Source: Caballeronia megalochromosomata
Lineage (GTDB): Bacteria > Pseudomonadota > Gammaproteobacteria > Burkholderiales > Burkholderiaceae
DNA length: 64,000 nt
Reading direction: 5' to 3'
NCBI GenBank assembly: GCA_001580565.1
Contig: LRBF01000250.1
Coordinates: 1 to 64,000, forward strand
The notes beneath the pieces were generated by a model. It ran no database searches and was not told the origin of the DNA. It was given only the letters and a program-made list of their open reading frames with translations. A program made the position numbers and the translations under genes. This document shows positions 60,807 to 64,000 of this stretch, in pieces. Each line of letters opens with the position of its first letter. Position 1 is the first letter of the stretch.

Positions 60807-61901
60807 TCAGCCTCCTGCCGGACGCAGGGTAATTGTGAAATGGTCGGGCGCCTTGTCGTCGATGTCCCTAGGCATCGGGTCCGAGCGCTGGACCGCGCGC
60901 AACGCCGCTTGATCCCACTGCTCGTTGCCGCTGGAGCGCGTGATGGTCGCTGACAGCAGCGTGCCCGACGGCGAGCAACGCACCGACACCACGGTCTCGA
61001 GCCCGGCGGTTTCGCCCGCCCACACGATATTCGGCCGCACGCGACGCTGGACCTTCTCGGCGTACCCCGGCGAGGTCGCATTGCCGCCCGCGCCCTTGCC
61101 GGTGCCGCTCTTGGCCAGACCTTCACCGCTTCCCGCCGTGCCGCCGCCCAACTGACCTTGCAGTTGCGCGAGACGCGCCTTGCGTTCGGCATCGACCTTG
61201 GCTTTCGCTTCCGCATCGGCCTTGGCCTTCGCCTGCGCGGCCGCCTTCGCCTTCGCATCGGACTCAGCCTTGGCCTTGGCTTGCGCGTCGGCCTTCGCCT
61301 TGGCTTCCTGCTGGTCCTTCTGCTCCTTGAGCTGTTCCTGCTTCTGCGCTTCGGCCTGCTGTTGCTGTCGCTGCTTGTCCTGCTGCGCCTTCTGTTGCTG
61401 CTGCTTCTGCAGTTCGGCCTGACGCTGCTGCTCGATCTGCTTCTGCTTGTCCTGCATCGCCTTCTGCGTGGCGGCCGCAGCGGCGAGTTGCTGCTGGCGC
61501 TTCTCTTCCGCATCCTGACGAGCCTGTTCCTGCTGACGGCGCTGCTCGGCGAGCTGCGCCTCACGCGCGGTCGCTTCCTGCTGCTTGCGCTTTTTCTCCT
61601 GCAACGCGATGTCCGCTTCCTCGTCCTTCGCGGGCGGCGGCGCGGGCTGCACCTTGACCGGCGCGGGCGGCGGCGGCGCGGGGCGGGGCGTCGGCGTGGA
61701 CGTGTCTGGAATCTCGGTCCAGATTTCGGCTTCCGAGCCCGCGGGCGTGTTGTTCTGCCAGTTGATGCCGTGGTACAGCAGCCAGCCGAGCAGCAGGTGC
61801 ATCAACGCCGCGAGCGCGAACGCCTTGCCCGTGCCGCGCTCGCGCGGCGGGCGAATCGGTCGCGCGGACGATGCGCGTGTCTGCCTGTGCAAAAGGGTCA
61901 T
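60807..61901 (-). CDS. tolA: Tol-Pal system protein TolA
   Basis: TolA is the inner-membrane-anchored rod that transmits the TolQR proton-motive signal to TolB and Pal. The 364-residue protein has one membrane helix (about 27-45), a Pro-rich stretch, a long Lys/Ala/Gln/Glu helix (about 95-250, Lys-Ala repeat blocks) and a Gly-rich hinge. The C-terminal domain (about 275-364) has TonB-like VSVRCSPSGTLLSATITRSSG. The first codons overlap the tolR end by 4 bp. The repeat block causes long false frames on the opposite strand. Confidence 0.94.
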   Translation of the reverse strand: MTLLHRQTRASSARPIRPPRERGTGKAFALAALMHLLLGWLLYHGINWQNNTPAGSEAEIWTEIPDTSTPTPRPAPPPPAPVKVQPAPPPAKDEEADIALQEKKRKQQEATAREAQLAEQRRQQEQARQDAEEKRQQQLAAAAATQKAMQDKQKQIEQQRQAELQKQQQQKAQQDKQRQQQQAEAQKQEQLKEQKDQQEAKAKADAQAKAKAESDAKAKAAAQAKAKADAEAKAKVDAERKARLAQLQGQLGGGTAGSGEGLAKSGTGKGAGGNATSPGYAEKVQRRVRPNIVWAGETAGLETVVSVRCSPSGTLLSATITRSSGNEQWDQAALRAVQRSDPMPRDIDDKAPDHFTITLRPAGG

Positions 61902-62341
61902 TGCGATTTGACGAGCAATCCGACGCGTTTCACGCCGCGCGCCTTCATATCGGACATCACGTTCATCACGACTTCATACTTCACGGTCTTGTCCGCCGCG
62001 ATCACGACGGGCTGATCGGGATGCGATTCCTGACGATTGAGCACAAAGGTATTGAGCGCATCCTTCGTCATCTTCTGCTCCTGCGCCGCGCCGCCTTCTT
62101 CCTTGTAGCGCACGGTCATGCTGCCGTCGGCCTTGATGTTGATGACGAGCGGCGGCTGCTGCTCCTGCGGCTGGGCGTTGCCGACGGTCGGCAAATTGAT
62201 GATGGACGGCGAAACGAGCGGCGCCGTCACCATGAAAATGACGAGCAGCACGAGCATCACGTCGATGTACGGCACGACGTTGATGTCGGCCATTGCGCGG
62301 CGCGAGCTGCCGCGCATGCTGGAACGATTGGGGCCTGCCAT
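61898..62341 (-). CDS. tolR: Tol-Pal system protein TolR
   Basis: TolR is the 147-residue ExbD-like subunit of the TolQ/TolR proton motor. It has a short cytoplasmic N-terminus, a membrane helix with the essential Asp27 in NVVPYIDVMLVLLVIFM, and a periplasmic peptidoglycan-binding domain (NLPTVGNAQPQ...; VMNVMSDMKARGVKRVGLLV). It overlaps tolA by 4 bp and follows tolQ by 15 bp. Confidence 0.96.
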   Translation of the reverse strand: MAGPNRSSMRGSSRRAMADINVVPYIDVMLVLLVIFMVTAPLVSPSIINLPTVGNAQPQEQQPPLVINIKADGSMTVRYKEEGGAAQEQKMTKDALNTFVLNRQESHPDQPVVIAADKTVKYEVVMNVMSDMKARGVKRVGLLVKSQ

Positions 62342-62356
62342 CGCGGACTCCTTCTC

Positions 62357-63034
62357 TTAGTGCGCCTGACGCTGCAGGATGTTCGAGAACTCTTCGATGA
62401 AGGTCTCGAAGCGGATCGCCAGACGGTCGATATCGTGCGCGTAACGGTTGTACGCGACCACGGCCGGAATCGCGGCGAACAGGCCGATCGCGGTGGCGAC
62501 GAGCGCCTCGGCGATGCCCGGCGCCACGTTCGCGAGCGTTGCCTGCTGAACGTTGGCGAGGCCGCGGAAGGAGTTCATGATCCCCCAGACCGTGCCGAAA
62601 AGACCGATATACGGACTCACCGAGCCCACCGACGCGAGAAACGCGAGATTTGCTTCGAGCACGTCCATTTCGCGCTGGAAGGCGGCGCGCATCGCGCGGC
62701 GGGAGCCGTCGAGGATCGCGCTGGGATCGGTGATGCGGCGTTCCTTGCCTTTCAGGAATTCGCGCATGCCGGACTCAAAGATACGCTCGAGCGCGCCGAT
62801 GGTGTGACGGTTGTTCGCCGCGCTCTGATAGAGCGCCTGCAGGTCGCCGCCCGACCAGAAATCGCGCTCGAAACGCTCGGTTTGTGCGCGCGCGCGGCGA
62901 ATGGCGAACCACTTGCGGAAAATGAAGGTCCACGACAGCAGCGAGAGCAGCAGCAGCAGCGCCATCACGGCCTGCGCGAGCAGGCTCGCGTGAATGACGA
63001 GAGAAATGATCGACAGGTCTTGTGTATTGTTCAT
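62357..63034 (-). CDS. tolQ: Tol-Pal system protein TolQ
   Basis: TolQ is the 225-residue three-helix inner-membrane subunit of the Tol proton channel. Helices lie near residues 15-35, 135-155 and 168-190. The signature LASVGSVSPYIGLFGTVWGIMNSF and the following GIAEALVATAIGLFAAIPAVVAYN segment are intact. It heads the tolQRAB part of the operon, 165 bp downstream of ybgC. Confidence 0.96.
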   Translation of the reverse strand: MNNTQDLSIISLVIHASLLAQAVMALLLLLSLLSWTFIFRKWFAIRRARAQTERFERDFWSGGDLQALYQSAANNRHTIGALERIFESGMREFLKGKERRITDPSAILDGSRRAMRAAFQREMDVLEANLAFLASVGSVSPYIGLFGTVWGIMNSFRGLANVQQATLANVAPGIAEALVATAIGLFAAIPAVVAYNRYAHDIDRLAIRFETFIEEFSNILQRQAH

Positions 63035-63199
63035 AAAGGTCCGCTGTTACGTCCCGGAAGGGGCGTCCGGTCAAAGCGTCATGCTTTCGTGAAATGGATG
63101 TGAATCAAACGAAAGCCGCGCCATGGCCGGCTCATGCTCGTTAGTGCTTCCTCTGTTCCCGATGCCATGGTTCGCTTCGGGGTGCGATGCGTTCATCGT

Positions 63200-63652
63200 T
63201 CAGGCTCGGTCCGCGTTTGCGCCGCATGACGCGGCGGCGTGCGGGCCGCGTTTCAATCCGTCGAGCACCGCATCCGGAATGGCGGCCGGGCGCATCGACG
63301 CGCGATCCACCGACGCGACGCGAATATCGCCGCTCGCGAGCAGCACGCCGTCGCGCCACGCTTCCTGATGAAAATCCACCGATGCACGGCCGAGCCGTTC
63401 GATGCGGCTCACGACGCGAATGACGTCATCCAGACGCGCCGGCGACGAATATTCGACGGACGTGCGTCTCACGACGAACACGAGGCCGTTCGAATCCGCG
63501 AGACGCTGCTGGTCGATGCCGCACGCGCGCAGCCATTCGGTGCGCGCCCGCTCGAAGAACTTCAGGTAGTTCGCGTAGAAGACGATGCCGCCGGCGTCGG
63601 TGTCCTCGTAATACACCCGAACCGGCCACTCGAAAATCGACGGATCACTCAC
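63200..63652 (-). CDS. ybgC: Tol-Pal associated acyl-CoA thioesterase YbgC
   Basis: This 150-residue hot-dog-fold thioesterase acts on short acyl-CoA or acyl-carrier substrates and is conserved at the head of Tol-Pal operons. The family motif YYEDTDAGGIVFYANYLKFFE carries the catalytic Asp. GTG 63652 with GGAG upstream is the preferred start; a TTG at 63712 would add 20 non-conserved residues. The Ala-rich C-terminus after about residue 135 is variable. Confidence 0.92.
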   Translation of the reverse strand: MSDPSIFEWPVRVYYEDTDAGGIVFYANYLKFFERARTEWLRACGIDQQRLADSNGLVFVVRRTSVEYSSPARLDDVIRVVSRIERLGRASVDFHQEAWRDGVLLASGDIRVASVDRASMRPAAIPDAVLDGLKRGPHAAASCGANADRA

Positions 63653-63779
63653 CTTTGCGCCGCTCCGCCCGCGCGGAGGCGGCCAGGCACGCTCCGGCTT
63701 GCATTTTGACAAATATTCATCGGCGGCATTTTACCGGAACCGGAAGCACGCCTGCCAAATCCTTAGGCATATCCCGGAA

Positions 63780-64000
63780 TCAGCCGCGGTGAATTTGCAA
63801 CGGTGCGAAGGTCTGGGCGATCGGCATCATCTCGATTGCGTTGATGTTCACGTGCGCCGGACGCGTCGCAATCCAGTAGATCGCATCGGCGACATCTTCG
63901 GGGGTGAGCGCCTGCACGTCCTTATAAACAGTGGCGGCCTTGCTGTCGTCGCCCTTGAAGCGCACGTTCGAAAATTCGGTGCCGCCCACCAGTCCCGGTT
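63780..64000 (-). CDS. YdfG-like SDR oxidoreductase, C-terminal part (cut by window edge)
   Basis: The last 73 residues of a short-chain dehydrogenase run off the right end of the window. PGLVGGTEFSNVRFKGDD, ALTPEDVADAIYWIATRPAHVNINAIEMMP and the final LQIHRG closely match E. coli YdfG, an NADP-dependent 3-hydroxy-acid / L-allo-threonine dehydrogenase. The frame is open to base 64000. The 127-bp gap to ybgC shows no terminator, so co-transcription is undecided. Confidence 0.85.
   Translation of the reverse strand, partial: PGLVGGTEFSNVRFKGDDSKAATVYKDVQALTPEDVADAIYWIATRPAHVNINAIEMMPIAQTFAPLQIHRG

Noticed and set aside
61158..62015. Leu-rich 285-codon plus-strand frame opposite tolA
   Set aside because: The apparent hydrophobic protein is the reverse of the Lys/Ala/Gln repeat in tolA, not a membrane protein gene.
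1..64000. CRISPR arrays, insertion sequences, rRNA operons
   Set aside because: No regularly spaced repeats, transposase motifs or rRNA sequence were seen on either strand.

Overview
This window is chromosomal DNA of a high-GC beta-proteobacterium, almost certainly Burkholderiaceae of the Burkholderia/Paraburkholderia/Caballeronia group. The evidence is the strong GC3 bias, the neighbourhoods tkt-gapA, edd-eda with a HexR-type regulator, lptD-surA-pdxA-rsmA and ybgC-tolQRAB-pal-cpoB, and protein sequences typical of that family. It is mostly core metabolism and envelope biogenesis, with a few accessory islands. No insertion sequence, CRISPR array, rRNA or intact prophage was seen. There is one tRNA (Lys-TTT).

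Layout. 0-4 kb: a sugar-oxidation cluster (sugar 1-dehydrogenase, SMP-30 lactonase, aldose 1-epimerase), then pyrF. 4-9.4 kb, leftward: SWIM/SNF2 helicase, CinA-type amidase, pgpA, thiL. 9.6-13.4 kb: maeB, a candidate leftward small RNA, then a lipoprotein RNase Sa/barnase-like nuclease with a barstar-like partner. 13.5-18.8 kb: rsmE, a VOC protein, tkt, gapA and a small hypothetical gene. 18.9-22.7 kb: allantoin-degradation locus (FCD-type GntR regulator, DctA-type carrier, allantoicase, ureidoglycolate lyase) with a clear promoter and operator. 22.8-32.6 kb: fur, bamE with a long tail, dapB, exbB/exbD-like pair, leuS, lptE, holA, proA, hemJ. 32.5-34.4 kb: an HMW1C-like cytoplasmic N-glycosyltransferase of lower GC by eye. 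34.5-40.7 kb: Entner-Doudoroff and gluconate module (HexR-like regulator, edd, eda, gntP, gntK) with two operator-like palindromes. 40.8-49.9 kb: purB, murU/amgK cell-wall recycling pair, then lptD, surA, pdxA, rsmA. 50.3-57 kb: a YhaO/YhaN (Mre11/Rad50-like) pair facing a Sir2 deacylase and a WYL regulator. 57-57.9 kb: a small hypothetical gene with a phage-leader-like upstream region, then tRNA-Lys. 58-63.7 kb: complete leftward Tol-Pal operon. The right edge cuts a YdfG-like dehydrogenase.

How parts work together. LptD and LptE form the LPS outer-membrane translocon, SurA is the chaperone for LptD and other barrels, and BamE belongs to the barrel-assembly machine. Tol-Pal maintains outer-membrane constriction at division, and AmgK/MurU recycle MurNAc from peptidoglycan. 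Gluconate enters by GntP, is phosphorylated by GntK and is cleaved by Edd/Eda under likely HexR control. GapA and transketolase continue central carbon flow.

The most unusual items are the orphan HMW1C-type glycosyltransferase, the YhaO/YhaN-Sir2-WYL cluster next to a tRNA, and the membrane-anchored RNase/barstar pair. All calls rest on reading the sequence and on family knowledge; no database search was run.
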